From: Pseudomonas aylmerensis
Lineage (GTDB): Bacteria > Pseudomonadota > Gammaproteobacteria > Pseudomonadales > Pseudomonadaceae
Assembly (NCBI RefSeq): GCF_001702265.1
Contig: NZ_MAUE01000012.1
Location: forward strand, 318,172 to 382,171
Direction of reading: 5' to 3'
DNA length: 64,000 nt
Shown: positions 38,196 through 47,371 of the stretch, piece after piece
Numbering within the stretch: the first letter of the stretch is position 1
Layout: the number at the start of each line of letters is the position of its first letter
Position numbers and translations under genes: made by a program
The notes under the pieces: model-generated
The model's input: the letters and a program-made list of their open reading frames with translations, nothing else
What the model was told of the DNA's origin: nothing
Databases searched by the model: none

Positions 38196-39227
38196 CTACA
38201 GGTGCCAGCACTTGTCGTAGTGGGCACAGACATCAAAGCGCTGGTCCAACTGGCTCATGCGCTCCATGTGATGGTTGAGCACCTCGATCATCACTGACGT
38301 GCGTGTATTGGTGTAGTACGTGGTCATCATCTTGTCATTGGCCTTGACCCGCTCGCGCGTGGCGAGGTCCGTCGGGTTCAGCCACTGTTGCAGCACCGCG
38401 TCCTCGATAAGCGTGAGCCGGAAGCGATAAACCTCCTTGTAGAACCCCAGCGTGCGTGTCTGCTGGGCTGCAGCCTCTTCATTCAACAGTGCGTAGTTCT
38501 GGCGATATTGAGCCCAGTAATCCTGCGGCAACGTGAACGATCCCATCGCCACCTTGCGCTTGGCAATCTGCTCCTCAAGGGCTTTGGCGGTCGTCGGTGC
38601 TTCGGCCGGGGTATCAGGGTTCATCATTTTGAACAGCTGCACGTTGGTGTCGACGATGGTGTTGATCAACGCTGTGCGCTGGGCGGTTTCGGGCAGCTGC
38701 CTGGGGAACATCGGCGTGCTGCCGGCGCATGCCAGCAACGGCGTTTCGAACATTGGCAGTGGCGTACGCGCGTCTTTGCCATTGAACCGTGACAGGCGCC
38801 GGAACGTGGTAATGCAGTTGCTCCCGTCGACGTCGAAGGTCACTTCATATTCCTTGCCGGCTTCGGGCGTGAAATTGAACGCCTTGGCGCATACGTAGGA
38901 GCCGCCGTTGGTATTGAGTCGCACGAAAAGCGGCTGGCCGGCGGGCAACTTCACTTCCAGCAGGCCACGGGTTTTCGCTGGCGGCGGCACGCTCATGTCG
39001 GCGCGGCGGCGGGTATCGGCCATCATGAAGTTGTTGAGCATGCCGGTGGTACGGCCTGCGCAGTGCTGCGCATCGAAGAGGTCGAGCGTGGAATTCTGTG
39101 TGTTGGAGATAAAGCGCAGCTTCGCCGCATCAGGTTCGGTGGCGTCCGGGTAGCTGCCGTTGACACTGCAGGCACTGAGCAGCGAGGCCAGGCTCAGCGC
39201 GGAAAAAACCCTAAGGGATGGCGACAT
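38196..39227 (-). CDS. exported lipoprotein of unknown function
   Basis: The 343-residue protein has a lipoprotein signal with lipobox LLSAC (Cys at about residue 20), so it is lipid anchored. The mature protein shows no family I recognise. The N-terminal half looks beta-rich (LLEVKLPAGQPLFVRLN, YEVTFDVDGSNC), and the C-terminal half helical (TAKALEEQIAKRKV, RERVKANDKMMTTYYTN). Six mature cysteines may form disulphides. A terminator-like repeat separates it from pdxY upstream. Confidence 0.7.
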   Translation of the reverse strand: MSPSLRVFSALSLASLLSACSVNGSYPDATEPDAAKLRFISNTQNSTLDLFDAQHCAGRTTGMLNNFMMADTRRRADMSVPPPAKTRGLLEVKLPAGQPLFVRLNTNGGSYVCAKAFNFTPEAGKEYEVTFDVDGSNCITTFRRLSRFNGKDARTPLPMFETPLLACAGSTPMFPRQLPETAQRTALINTIVDTNVQLFKMMNPDTPAEAPTTAKALEEQIAKRKVAMGSFTLPQDYWAQYRQNYALLNEEAAAQQTRTLGFYKEVYRFRLTLIEDAVLQQWLNPTDLATRERVKANDKMMTTYYTNTRTSVMIEVLNHHMERMSQLDQRFDVCAHYDKCWHL

Positions 39228-39239
39228 GGATCTTCCTTG

Positions 39240-39292
39240 AAAAGCACAGGGGGACAAGAAGCGCCCGATAGTACCGGACGCTCTTGCCCTGT
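39240..39292 (-). terminator. terminator candidate between pdxY and the lipoprotein gene
   Basis: An imperfect inverted repeat (ACAGGGGGACAAGAAGCG with CGCTCTTGCCCTGT, 39246-39292) is followed on the minus strand by CTTTTC. It would end the pdxY transcript just before the lipoprotein start. Confidence 0.5.
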
Positions 39293-39309
39293 CTCAATTC
39301 GGCAGAGGC

Positions 39310-40182
39310 CTACAACCCGATGGGCGTGGCCTCGAAACGTACACGCGGATGGGCGATGCGGTCCTGGGCGCGCACCAGTTCCAGTTCGTAACTGGCACAG
39401 GCCTGGGTTTCGAGCAGCACTTCATGTACTGCCGCCGCGGTGAATTCGAAGGCCGTCAGCAGGCTGTCGCCGAGCAGCACACGCGCCAGGAACAGCCCGG
39501 AGGTCAGGTCGCCGACGCCCACCGGCTGGCGCGGAAACGCCAGCAGCGGCCGGCGCAGGTGCCAGCTGCCATCAGCGGTCACCAGCAGCATCTCGAAGCC
39601 ATCCGGCAACTTGCCGGGGTAATCCAGGTGCTTGACCAGTACCGCCTTCGGCCCGCGCGCCAGCAACGCCTTGGCCATGGCCAGGCAATCGAACAGTGAT
39701 TGCGGCTTGCGCCCGGCAAAACTGTCCAGTTCCAGCTGGTTGGGGCACAGGAAGTCGGCCATCGCCGCGGCCTCTTCCAGCAGGAAATCGCTGACTTCCT
39801 GCGGCACGATGCAGCCTTTTTCCGGATGCCCCATCACCGGGTCGCACAGGTACAGGGCCTTGGGGTTGATGGCCTTGATGCGCGCCACACCGGTGAGGAT
39901 CGCGCGCCCCTGGTCCGCACTGCCCAGGTAACCGGACAATACCGCGTCGCAGTTGCCCAGCTCGCCGATCGCGGCAATGCCTTCCACCAGCGCCGGAATC
40001 TGCTGCGGCGCCAACACTTCTCCCGCCCATTGGCCATACTGGGTGTGGTTGGAGAACTGCACGGTGTTCAGCGGCCAGACATTCACCCCGACCCGCTGCA
40101 TGGGGAACACGGCAGCGCTGTTTCCGGCGTGGCCAAAGACCACATGAGACTGGATCGCAAGCAGATGAGGTGTGCGTTTCAT
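39310..40182 (-). CDS. pdxY: pyridoxal kinase
   Basis: The 290-residue ribokinase-type enzyme phosphorylates pyridoxal in the PLP salvage pathway. It shows the PdxY N-terminal [19 protein letters not shown] (about residues 11-29), [11 protein letters not shown] and the anion-hole/catalytic-base segment [16 protein letters not shown] near residue 225, with its Asp. Length is typical. Confidence 0.94.
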   Translation of the reverse strand: MKRTPHLLAIQSHVVFGHAGNSAAVFPMQRVGVNVWPLNTVQFSNHTQYGQWAGEVLAPQQIPALVEGIAAIGELGNCDAVLSGYLGSADQGRAILTGVARIKAINPKALYLCDPVMGHPEKGCIVPQEVSDFLLEEAAAMADFLCPNQLELDSFAGRKPQSLFDCLAMAKALLARGPKAVLVKHLDYPGKLPDGFEMLLVTADGSWHLRRPLLAFPRQPVGVGDLTSGLFLARVLLGDSLLTAFEFTAAAVHEVLLETQACASYELELVRAQDRIAHPRVRFEATPIGL

Positions 40183-40299
40183 GCGGGAGATTTCCGTAAA
40201 GCCATTGAAATTCTGGCCGCGCAGTATGCGACTAAACGCAGCCTGTACGACAGACCGGCGACACAGTTAAGCTGCTCTCACTTTGTTGGAGTTCTTTGC

Positions 40300-40695
40300 A
40301 TGCTGACCCTGGGAAACATCTTCGTGTTGATGCTGCTGGCGACTGCCGCCGCCTGGGTGTGGCACAACCACGGCCTGCGCGAGCGGGCGCTGGAACGGGT
40401 CAAGCAGCATTGCGCCAAGCTCGATATCGAGCTGCTCGACGGTGCGGTGGCGCTCAAGCGCATCGGTTTTGTGAAGGATGCCAGTGGTCGGCGACGCCTG
40501 GCGCGCATCTACAATTTCGAATTCACCGTGACCGGCGAGACCCGCCATCCGGGGACGATCACCCAGTTCGGCGCCCACAGCGCGCAGATCGAACTGGCGC
40601 CCTACCCGTTCGAGATCAAGACCCCACTGCCCAGTGCCAATGTGATCGAGCTGAGCCAATGGCGCGAGGACCACGCGGCCAAGAATCGTCACTGA
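40300..40695 (+). CDS. DUF3301 small membrane protein
   Basis: This 131-residue protein has one N-terminal membrane helix (NIFVLMLLATAAAWVWH) followed by ERALERVKQHCAKLDIELLDGAVALKRIGF, the DUF3301 pattern, and a soluble beta-rich tail. It is probably anchored in the inner membrane. The family has no known function to my knowledge. TTGGAG lies before the ATG. It is convergent with the cobW-type gene, with a 7-base overlap of the ends. Confidence 0.85.
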   Translation: MLTLGNIFVLMLLATAAAWVWHNHGLRERALERVKQHCAKLDIELLDGAVALKRIGFVKDASGRRRLARIYNFEFTVTGETRHPGTITQFGAHSAQIELAPYPFEIKTPLPSANVIELSQWREDHAAKNRH

Positions 40696-41663
40696 CGGCA
40701 GGCCGCGAGCGCCATCTGCAACGCGGCCACGTCCTGTGGTGCGCTGAAAATCAATTCGATCCGCGAGTCGCGGCGCCATTCACTGGGTTGCCAGGCAAGC
40801 GAAGCGTTATCCACGGCGTTGGCGCAAATCCAGCCTTCGGCGCTGTGGATAACCAGCTTGGCGCGGCGCCATTCCAGGCTTTCCAGCCATCCGGATACCC
40901 GCACGGCATCGAATTGCTGACTCGGGTGCCAGCGCCAGCCAATACTCCAACCGCCTTCCTGGGCCTGGCTCAAGCAAATCGGCAGCGTGGGATCGTTCCA
41001 GATCGCCGGCAGTTGCGCGACACCCTCGGGCACGGCGAAGTTATCCACCGCGGCGGCGGCCTGTGCGCTTAATCCGGGTAGCTGCTGCAGTGGCAACTGG
41101 GCCTGGCGAGTCCAGTACACCGGGCAATCCGGCAACTGCCGTTCGACAGCCTGGCGCCGCGCGGCATCCAGCGTCTCATCCTTGTTCAATACCAATAGCC
41201 CGGCACTGGCCAGCGTTTCCTGCTGCGCCGGTGGCAACGGTTTACCCGCCGCCAGGGCTTGGGCATCGAGTACCAGCACGCAGGGCTGAACCGCCAGCAC
41301 GTTCTGCCACGGCGCCTGGCGCAATTGCTTGAGCAACTGCGCCGGGTGCCCCAGGCCGGAGGGCTCGATAAACAGCCGATCCGGCTTGGCCTTCCGCAGC
41401 AGACGGCCCAGGCCTACCTGGAACGGTGCACCATTCACACAGCACAAGCAGCCACCGGCGACTTCGCCCAAGGCAATGCCGTCGTCATCCTGGGTCAGCA
41501 GCGCAGCGTCCAGGCCGATCTGCCCGAACTCGTTGATCAATACCGCCCAACGCTCGTTGGCCGGGCGTTGCGCGAGCAGGTGCTTGATCAGGCTGGTCTT
41601 GCCGGCGCCCAAGGGCCCGGCAATCACGTGGGTGGGAATGTTCTGCAGCATGAGACGCTTCAT
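40689..41663 (-). CDS. CobW/COG0523-family GTPase, second copy
   Basis: The 324-residue GTPase has a Walker A GPLGAGKTSLIKHLL (about residues 17-31), the metal-binding CXCC in GGCLCCVNG (about 71-79) and a NKDE GTP-specificity motif. COG0523 proteins are proposed zinc chaperones. It is the last gene of the Zur-controlled dksA2-zigA-DUF1826-cobW operon, a distinct paralogue of ZigA. The exact client enzyme is unknown. An ATG four codons later is an alternative start. Confidence 0.87.
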   Translation of the reverse strand: MKRLMLQNIPTHVIAGPLGAGKTSLIKHLLAQRPANERWAVLINEFGQIGLDAALLTQDDDGIALGEVAGGCLCCVNGAPFQVGLGRLLRKAKPDRLFIEPSGLGHPAQLLKQLRQAPWQNVLAVQPCVLVLDAQALAAGKPLPPAQQETLASAGLLVLNKDETLDAARRQAVERQLPDCPVYWTRQAQLPLQQLPGLSAQAAAAVDNFAVPEGVAQLPAIWNDPTLPICLSQAQEGGWSIGWRWHPSQQFDAVRVSGWLESLEWRRAKLVIHSAEGWICANAVDNASLAWQPSEWRRDSRIELIFSAPQDVAALQMALAACRQ

Positions 41664-41695
41664 TCAGACCGTGTAGAACGCTAGATCCTACGCGG

Positions 41696-42340
41696 TTATG
41701 CCAGCCAATCCAGCGTCAGGATCAAGCGGCGTTCATCCGCCTTCAGGGCGGGCGAGCGATGGATCAGGCCATGACCTTCATTGCCATGCCATTTCGTGCC
41801 CTTGAGCAAGGCCACCTCGCCGCAGTGAATCTGCTCGATTCGCTCGGTAGGCTCGGCCTCCGGTCGGCTCAGCAGGCGACGGTCCATCACACCTTCGCGC
41901 AACCATTGGCTGCCGATCCCGGCATAGGTGGTGATCAGCCGCACCGGCACATGGTCCACGTGAAAGCGCGGACACATGGCCTTGTCCAACAGGCGCAGGC
42001 GCACACCGATACGCTTGGCACCCAGCAGGCAGGCAAAGGCGCTGACCAGCCACGCCACATCAGCGATAAAGCCTTCATAGCCTTCAAGATCGCGACAACT
42101 GGATGCCAGGCCCTGCAAGTTCGGCGCGGTGTCTTCGCGGCTCAACTCCACGACCAGCGAATCGGCCAACGGCTCATTGAGCGCCACCAGCAACGCGCCG
42201 AATTCGGCAATGTGCAGCGGCAACTGGCGCTGCCACAGCGCCAGGTTGACGCCGTCTTCGAGGATGTCGGACAGCGCCAGCGGGGTTTCGCCGCGGGTCT
42301 GGCGGATCACGGGGCGCAGGGGAATAACCGGGGCCAGCAT
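41696..42340 (-). CDS. DUF1826 protein of the zinc-limitation operon
   Basis: This 214-residue protein matches DUF1826, with CPRFHVDHVPVRLITTYAGIGSQWL (about residues 124-148) and LLKGTKWHGNEGHGLIHRSP near the end. The conserved His and Asp pattern (FHVDH...H) suggests a metal-binding cupin-like fold, but no activity is known to me. Its ATG overlaps the zigA stop by one base (TGATG), so it is translationally coupled. In pseudomonads it travels with Zur-regulated GTPase genes. Confidence 0.85.
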   Translation of the reverse strand: MLAPVIPLRPVIRQTRGETPLALSDILEDGVNLALWQRQLPLHIAEFGALLVALNEPLADSLVVELSREDTAPNLQGLASSCRDLEGYEGFIADVAWLVSAFACLLGAKRIGVRLRLLDKAMCPRFHVDHVPVRLITTYAGIGSQWLREGVMDRRLLSRPEAEPTERIEQIHCGEVALLKGTKWHGNEGHGLIHRSPALKADERRLILTLDWLA

Positions 42341-43548
42341 CAGGCAGCCGCCTCGTCATACCAAGGGCCAAAGGGATCGTCCAGCAAGCGCCAACCGTCG
42401 ACGCCCAAGGCCATTTCTTCGTCGGTGAGCAAGCAGGCATCAAGCTCGGCGCGCAGGCGCGCGAAGTCGATGTTCTGCCCGATAAACACCAGTTCCTGAC
42501 GGCAATCGCCAGTGCTCAATTGCCAGTTACCCATGATCGCCGCGACGCTCTCTTCGTCCTGGGGCCACTGGCTTTTTGGCACGAAACGCCACCAGCGACC
42601 GGCAAAGCCGTGCCGCATCAGGCCGCCGGCCTGGGACCAACTGCCCGCGTCCTGGTGCTTGCTGGCCAGCCAGAAGAAGCCCTTGGAGCGCAGCAGTTTG
42701 CCGTTGACCCATGGGCGGTCGATAAAGTCGAAAAAGCGCTGCGGATGCAACGGACGGCGCGCGCGATAGGCGGTGGAGGCGATGCCGTACTCTTCGGTTT
42801 CCGGCACATGCTCACCGCGCAGTTCCTGCAGCCACCCCGGGGCCTGCGCGGCACGTTCGAAGTCGAACCGGCCGGTATTGAGGATCTTGTGCAGCGGCAC
42901 TTCACCCATGACCATCGGGATGATTTCCGCCTGGGCGTTCAGGCGCTCGAGAATCGCCATCAGCTCCTCGCGCTCACGGCTGCTGATCAGGTCGATCTTG
43001 CTGATCAGGATCACGTCGGCGAATTCGATCTGCTCGATCAGCAGGTCGGTGATCGAGCGCTCGTCTTCCTCGCCAAGGGTTTCGCCGCGTGAAGCCAGGC
43101 TTTCGGCGGCCTGGTAGTCGAGCAGGAAATTCATGCCATCAACCACGGTGACCATGGTGTCCAGGCGCGCGATGTCGGCCAGGCTTTGCTCGTTCTCGTC
43201 GCGGAAGGTAAACGTTTCGGCCACGGGCAACGGTTCGGAAATGCCGGTGGATTCGATCAGCAGGTAATCGAACCGACCTTCCTTGGCGAGTTTTCCGACC
43301 TCCTCGAGCAAGTCTTCCCTCAAGGTGCAGCAGATGCAGCCGTTGCTCATCTCCACCAGTTTTTCTTCGGACCGGTTGAGAGTGACGTCGCGCTGCACCT
43401 CGCTGCCGTCGATATTGATTTCGCTCATGTCATTGACGATCACCGCCACGCGCAGGTTGTCGCGGTTGCGCAGGACGTAGTTGAGCAGCGTGCTTTTACC
43501 GGCGCCGAGAAAGCCGGACAACACGGTAACGGGGAGACGATTGGGCAT
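42340..43548 (-). CDS. zigA: zinc metallochaperone GTPase ZigA
   Basis: The 402-residue COG0523 GTPase has Walker [17 protein letters not shown] (about residues 9-24), the CXCC zinc site in [11 protein letters not shown] (about 67-77), ISKIDLIS for GTP specificity, and a CobW C-terminal domain with [13 protein letters not shown]. It is expected to deliver zinc to client proteins during starvation. It starts 26 bases after dksA2 in the operon driven from the Zur-like site at 44013. Length and motifs fit ZigA rather than the shorter YjiA type. Confidence 0.92.
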   Translation of the reverse strand: MPNRLPVTVLSGFLGAGKSTLLNYVLRNRDNLRVAVIVNDMSEINIDGSEVQRDVTLNRSEEKLVEMSNGCICCTLREDLLEEVGKLAKEGRFDYLLIESTGISEPLPVAETFTFRDENEQSLADIARLDTMVTVVDGMNFLLDYQAAESLASRGETLGEEDERSITDLLIEQIEFADVILISKIDLISSREREELMAILERLNAQAEIIPMVMGEVPLHKILNTGRFDFERAAQAPGWLQELRGEHVPETEEYGIASTAYRARRPLHPQRFFDFIDRPWVNGKLLRSKGFFWLASKHQDAGSWSQAGGLMRHGFAGRWWRFVPKSQWPQDEESVAAIMGNWQLSTGDCRQELVFIGQNIDFARLRAELDACLLTDEEMALGVDGWRLLDDPFGPWYDEAAA

Positions 43549-43574
43549 CAGGTAGTCCTCATCAGGGTGGCCGG

Positions 43575-43979
43575 TCAAATCGCCCGTTTATGGCGTTCGC
43601 GCAGCTCTTCACGTTCTTTGGCTTCGATACACAGGGTGGCGGTAGGACGCAGCAGCAGGCGTTGCAGGCCGATGGGCTCGCCCGTTTCGCGGCACCAGCC
43701 GTATTCGCCACGGGCCAGCAGTTCGAGGGCGTCGTCGATCTTGTCCAGCAGCTTTTTTTCCCGCTCCAGCAGGCGCAGTTGCCACTGACGCTGCTCTTCG
43801 GCGCTGCCCACATCGGCGGGATCGCTGTTGGTTTCCTGCTCGCGCAGCTGCTGGAACTCGGCGTCGATACGCACTTGCAGTTCATTGCGCTGGGCCAGCA
43901 ACAGCGCACGGAAGAAGCCTTGCTGGGCTTCATTCATGTAGTCGGCGGGTGGCAGGGCCAGGAGGTCTTGTTCAGTCAT
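43575..43979 (-). CDS. dksA2: zinc-independent DksA paralogue
   Basis: This 134-residue RNA polymerase secondary-channel regulator has the DksA coiled coil (with [18 protein letters not shown], containing the Asp pair at the tip). Its C-terminal zinc finger is degenerate: [12 protein letters not shown] ... LCIEAKE retains one Cys from each pair (C-x2-T and C-x2-A) instead of four. That is the hallmark of DksA2, which replaces DksA when zinc is scarce. It is the first gene after the Zur-like box at 44013, with the start placed at [10 protein letters not shown]. Confidence 0.94.
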   Translation of the reverse strand: MTEQDLLALPPADYMNEAQQGFFRALLLAQRNELQVRIDAEFQQLREQETNSDPADVGSAEEQRQWQLRLLEREKKLLDKIDDALELLARGEYGWCRETGEPIGLQRLLLRPTATLCIEAKEREELRERHKRAI

Positions 43980-44012
43980 GGGGAGCGGTTCACGGGTCAG
44001 GCTGTGATTTAA

Positions 44013-44027
44013 TGTTATAGTATAACA
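44013..44027. promoter_or_regulatory. Zur box, dksA2 operon and divergent small gene
   Basis: TGTTATAGTATAACA is a near-perfect palindrome matching the gamma-proteobacterial Zur core GTTATANNATAAC. It lies 34 bases before dksA2 and 78 bases before the plus-strand gene at 44105, so it may repress both when zinc is sufficient. Confidence 0.85.
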
Positions 44028-44104
44028 ATACAAATAAGCCAATCCCCCTTGCTCGTCACGACGAAGGGCGCAATGCTGGAACCCTCCCTGCCCCGAGAAG
44101 CCCT

Positions 44105-44473
44105 ATGAAATATCTGTGGTGCGCCCTGTTATTGGCAGCGGCAGGCCCGGCCTGCGCGCAGACACCGAGCCTGCTGGCCAACTGCACGCGCAGCGCCAAC
44201 CTGCTGGCGTGTGTCGACCCGCTGGGCAATGCCTACAGCGTGGCAACGGTCGGCAGCACCACGTACCTGCGCGGCTTCGAGGTGATCGGCAAACGCTATT
44301 GGGCACAGACCAACAGCCGCTATGGGCAGCTGACGTTCTTTACCGGATTGGCCTCGGACGGTGAGGCGTGGGTCGGCTACACACGGCGCGTGGGCTGGAC
44401 CACCCTCAACCGGTTCTCCAGTTCGGGTGGCGCCAGCGCCAAGTTCACCTGCAGCCGGATAACCGGCTGCTAG
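44105..44473 (+). CDS. small secreted four-cysteine protein of unknown function
   Basis: The 122-residue protein has a Sec signal peptide (MKYLWCALLLAAAGPACA, cut after about residue 18-19). The mature part has four Cys in two pairs (NCTRSANLLAC and FTCSRITGC) and a beta-rich middle (YSVATVGSTTYLRGFEVIG, GEAWVGYTRR). I do not recognise the family. It shares the Zur box at 44013 with dksA2 and its stop overlaps the amidase stop by four bases. P. aeruginosa has a hypothetical gene at the same place (PA5537). A role in zinc starvation is inferred from position only. Confidence 0.75.
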   Translation: MKYLWCALLLAAAGPACAQTPSLLANCTRSANLLACVDPLGNAYSVATVGSTTYLRGFEVIGKRYWAQTNSRYGQLTFFTGLASDGEAWVGYTRRVGWTTLNRFSSSGGASAKFTCSRITGC

Positions 44474-45681
44474 GCCTGGGCATCCTTCTGTTCCTGCACC
44501 CAGGCCATGTAGCTGTTCATCGGCGGGTTCTTCTGGAAGTACTTCTTCAGACCTTCGAACAGGCCATCGGCAACCGCCTGTTGATGACGCGCGGTGACCA
44601 GTCGCGCACTGTCCCGCGCATTCGAGATGAACCCGGTTTCCACCAGGATCGACGGCACGTCCGGTGACTTGAGCACCGCGAAGCCGGCCTGCTCTACACG
44701 TTTCTGATGCAACGAAGTGATGCCTTCCAGGCTGCCCAGGATCGAGTTGCCCAGTTGCAGGCTGGAAGCGATGGTGGCGTTCATCGACATGTCCAGAATC
44801 ACCCCGGCCAGCATCGGGTCCTTGTCCTTGAGGTTCAGCAGGCTGGTGGCGCCGAGCAGATCGGCGCCGTTTTCACGTTGCGCCATGAAGCGCGCGGTCG
44901 CGGACGTGGCGCCGCCTTCGGACAAGGCATACACCGAAGCGCCCGACGCGGTAATCCGTGGTGCGGCATCCGCGTGCACCGAGATGAACATGTCGGCATT
45001 GTGCTTGTGGGCAATTTCCACGCGCTTGCGCAGCGGCACGAAAAAGTCGTCATTGCGCACCAGCTTCACATCGAAGCCCTTCTCGCGCTTCAGGCGCTTG
45101 GCTAACAGCTGGGCGATGGACAGCACCACGTCTTTCTCACGCTGGCCTTTGGAGCCGACGGCGCCGGGGTCCTTGCCGCCGTGGCCGGGGTCGACCACCA
45201 CGATGATGTCGCGCTTGGGATGAGCCTTGTCCACCGGCGCCACCAACGGCGCAGGCTGCGCCGCGATCTGGCGCGGCGCATGGGTGGCGCCGGTCAGGTC
45301 CAGCACCAGCCGGTGCCCTTGGCCGTCCTGGGGCGGCAACAAAAAGCTGTTGAGCTGCATCGGCGCGGCCAGGTCGAGCACGATCCGCGTATCGCCCTTG
45401 CCGAAATGCCCGGAGCGAATCGACGTGATCCCGCTGCCCTTGAGCATCAACTGGGAGAAATCCCCACTGAGCCCCGCGCCGCTGAGGTCAATGATCAGGC
45501 GCTCGGGTGCGCTCAGCGAAAAGGTCTTGTATTGCACCGGCCCGCTGAGGTCGAGCACCAGCCGTAGCTTGTCGTCCGAGCGCCACAGGCGCGCATTGCG
45601 AATCTGGGTGGCCGACGCGGTGAAAGGCAAGGTGAACAGCGGGCTGGCCAGAAGCAGGTTTAGGAGCTGACGTCTGTGCAT
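44470..45681 (-). CDS. N-acetylmuramoyl-L-alanine amidase (AmiA/AmiC-type)
   Basis: The 403-residue protein has a twin-arginine-like leader (MHRRQLLNLLLASPLF), an N-terminal AMIN domain (about 30-140) and an Amidase_3 catalytic domain (about 165-385) with the zinc ligands in VDPGHGGKDPGA, the Glu of QREKD, SVHADAA, and the catalytic Glu of LVETGFISN. It cleaves the amide between muramic acid and the stem peptide during cell separation. It lies in the zinc island and has a Zur box upstream (45764), matching PA5538; a spare amidase for low zinc is plausible but inferred. No LysM domain follows. Confidence 0.9.
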   Translation of the reverse strand: MHRRQLLNLLLASPLFTLPFTASATQIRNARLWRSDDKLRLVLDLSGPVQYKTFSLSAPERLIIDLSGAGLSGDFSQLMLKGSGITSIRSGHFGKGDTRIVLDLAAPMQLNSFLLPPQDGQGHRLVLDLTGATHAPRQIAAQPAPLVAPVDKAHPKRDIIVVVDPGHGGKDPGAVGSKGQREKDVVLSIAQLLAKRLKREKGFDVKLVRNDDFFVPLRKRVEIAHKHNADMFISVHADAAPRITASGASVYALSEGGATSATARFMAQRENGADLLGATSLLNLKDKDPMLAGVILDMSMNATIASSLQLGNSILGSLEGITSLHQKRVEQAGFAVLKSPDVPSILVETGFISNARDSARLVTARHQQAVADGLFEGLKKYFQKNPPMNSYMAWVQEQKDAQA

Positions 45682-45763
45682 GACAAATACCGCAAATAAA
45701 GGAGCGTCCCTGCTCGACATGACTGAAAAAAGGCTGGAGCAGAAAAATCATCGTCGACTCAAT

Positions 45764-45778
45764 AGTTATAATATAACA
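45764..45778. promoter_or_regulatory. Zur box, amidase and folE2 operon
   Basis: AGTTATAATATAACA contains GTTATAATATAAC, an exact match to the Zur core and a near-perfect palindrome. It lies between the divergent amidase (start 45681) and folE2 (start 45810), 31 bases before folE2, and probably controls both. Confidence 0.88.
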
Positions 45779-45809
45779 TGTCTTTTTATTTCCAACGATG
45801 GACCTGCTC

Positions 45810-46706
45810 ATGAATGCGCTGACTCTGCCGGATATCGCCGCGCAGGCTTCACGCCAAGCCTTGCCACTCGACTGGGTCGGTATGTGCGGTATCGCCTTGC
45901 CGATCCTCATCGACGGCCATCGCCTGGCCGCCACCGCCGATGCCGGCGTCAGCCTGGACGATGGCGCCGCCCGTGGCATTCATATGTCACGCCTGTACCT
46001 GGCACTGGAAATGCTCGACCAGCAACCCCTTACGCCGGCACTTCTGCGTAATGTACTGCAGCGTTTTCTCGACAGTCATGAAGGTTTATCTAAGAACGCC
46101 TACCTGCGGATCCACACCGATTTGCTGCTCAAACGCCCGGCGTTGGTCAGCCCGCTGGCTGGCTGGAAAAGCTATCCGGTGAGCATCGAAGCGCGTCTGC
46201 AAAACCAGATGTTCCACGTGGAACTAAAAATTGACGTTACTTATTCCTCAACTTGCCCTTGCTCGGCTGCCCTCGCCAGGCAATTGATTCAGCAGCAATT
46301 TGTTGAAGATTTCGGCAACACGCCTTTGCAACATGAAGACGTCCTCACCTGGCTCGGCAGCGCCAACGGCATTGTTGCTACGCCTCACAGTCAGCGCAGC
46401 AGTGCGCAGTTGTTGATCGAGCTGGACGGCCAACAGCCCGACCTGCCCATCACCGCGCTGATCGACGACGTCGAGGCGGCCCTCGGCACCGCCGTACAAA
46501 CCGCTGTAAAACGCGCGGACGAACAAGCCTTCGCCCTGGCCAACGGGCAGAACCTGATGTTCTGCGAAGACGCTGCCCGCCGCCTGAACCTCGCCTTGAA
46601 GCGCTCGGATGCCATCAACGCCTTCCACCTGAAAGTGATCCACGCCGAAAGCCTGCACGCGCACGATGCCGTGGCTGAAAGCCGCTGGACGAGACCCTCT
46701 GCATGA
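45810..46706 (+). CDS. folE2: GTP cyclohydrolase I type 2 (GCYH-IB)
   Basis: The 298-residue enzyme makes dihydroneopterin triphosphate for folate synthesis. The FolE2-type STCPCSAAL (about residues 149-157) with its metal-binding Cys, and the N-terminal MNALTLPDIA are clear. Unlike FolE, it works with other divalent metals, so it keeps folate synthesis going in low zinc. It is the first gene of a seven-gene operon starting at the Zur box 45764. The ATG at 45810 was chosen over one at 45798 because homologues start MNAL and a GGA precedes it. Confidence 0.94.
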   Translation: MNALTLPDIAAQASRQALPLDWVGMCGIALPILIDGHRLAATADAGVSLDDGAARGIHMSRLYLALEMLDQQPLTPALLRNVLQRFLDSHEGLSKNAYLRIHTDLLLKRPALVSPLAGWKSYPVSIEARLQNQMFHVELKIDVTYSSTCPCSAALARQLIQQQFVEDFGNTPLQHEDVLTWLGSANGIVATPHSQRSSAQLLIELDGQQPDLPITALIDDVEAALGTAVQTAVKRADEQAFALANGQNLMFCEDAARRLNLALKRSDAINAFHLKVIHAESLHAHDAVAESRWTRPSA

Positions 46707-47371
46707 TCACCTGCACCGCTTTGCGCTGGGGCGCCCCCGGCCAACCGCTGACGCCGGCGGTGGATTTCACCCTGGAAAAAGGCAGCCTCACCGGCATCAT
46801 CGGCGCCAACGGCACCGGCAAGAGCAGCTTGCTCAAAGTCATCGCAGGCCTGCAGAAACCGCTCGCCGGTAAAGTCACCGTGGATGTTCCACGCCGCGGC
46901 GGCCTGTCGTTTCTGCCTCAGCAACAGCACCTCGACCGCCAGTTCCCCATCAGCCTGCAAGAGTTGGTTGCCGCCGGTTTCTGGGGCACCCGGCTCACGC
47001 CGCCGCAACGCAGCGAACGCCTGCATGCAGTACTCGAAGACTGGTGCCTCAGCGGCCTTGAACATCGCCCGTTGATGGCCTTGTCCGGCGGCGAACTGCA
47101 ACGCGCCCTGCTCGCCCGCATGAGCCTCGCCGAAGCGCCAGTGTTGCTGCTCGACGAACCCCACGCTGCCCTCGACGAAGAAGGCCAGGCGCTGTGCTGG
47201 AAACATGTGCACGACTGGCACGATGAAGGCCGCACCGTGGTGATCGTTTGTCACGACCTCGCGTCCGTGCGCCACCACACCCAGCAAGTGGTGCAGATCA
47301 AGAGTACCGGCTGCGTGTTCGGGGCCAGCAAAGAGCTGATCCGCCCGCAACCGCACATGCAGGTGGCTTGA
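46703..47371 (+). CDS. zinc ABC transporter, ATPase (ZnuC-like)
   Basis: The 222-residue ATPase has Walker A GANGTGKSSLLK (about residues 34-45), the ABC signature LSGGELQRALLAR (about 130-142) and Walker B VLLLDEPHAALDEEG. It overlaps folE2 by four bases. With the next two genes it forms an importer of the zinc/manganese cluster. Its genome may also have a classical znuCB beside zur elsewhere; that cannot be tested in this window. Confidence 0.9.
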   Translation: MITCTALRWGAPGQPLTPAVDFTLEKGSLTGIIGANGTGKSSLLKVIAGLQKPLAGKVTVDVPRRGGLSFLPQQQHLDRQFPISLQELVAAGFWGTRLTPPQRSERLHAVLEDWCLSGLEHRPLMALSGGELQRALLARMSLAEAPVLLLDEPHAALDEEGQALCWKHVHDWHDEGRTVVIVCHDLASVRHHTQQVVQIKSTGCVFGASKELIRPQPHMQVA

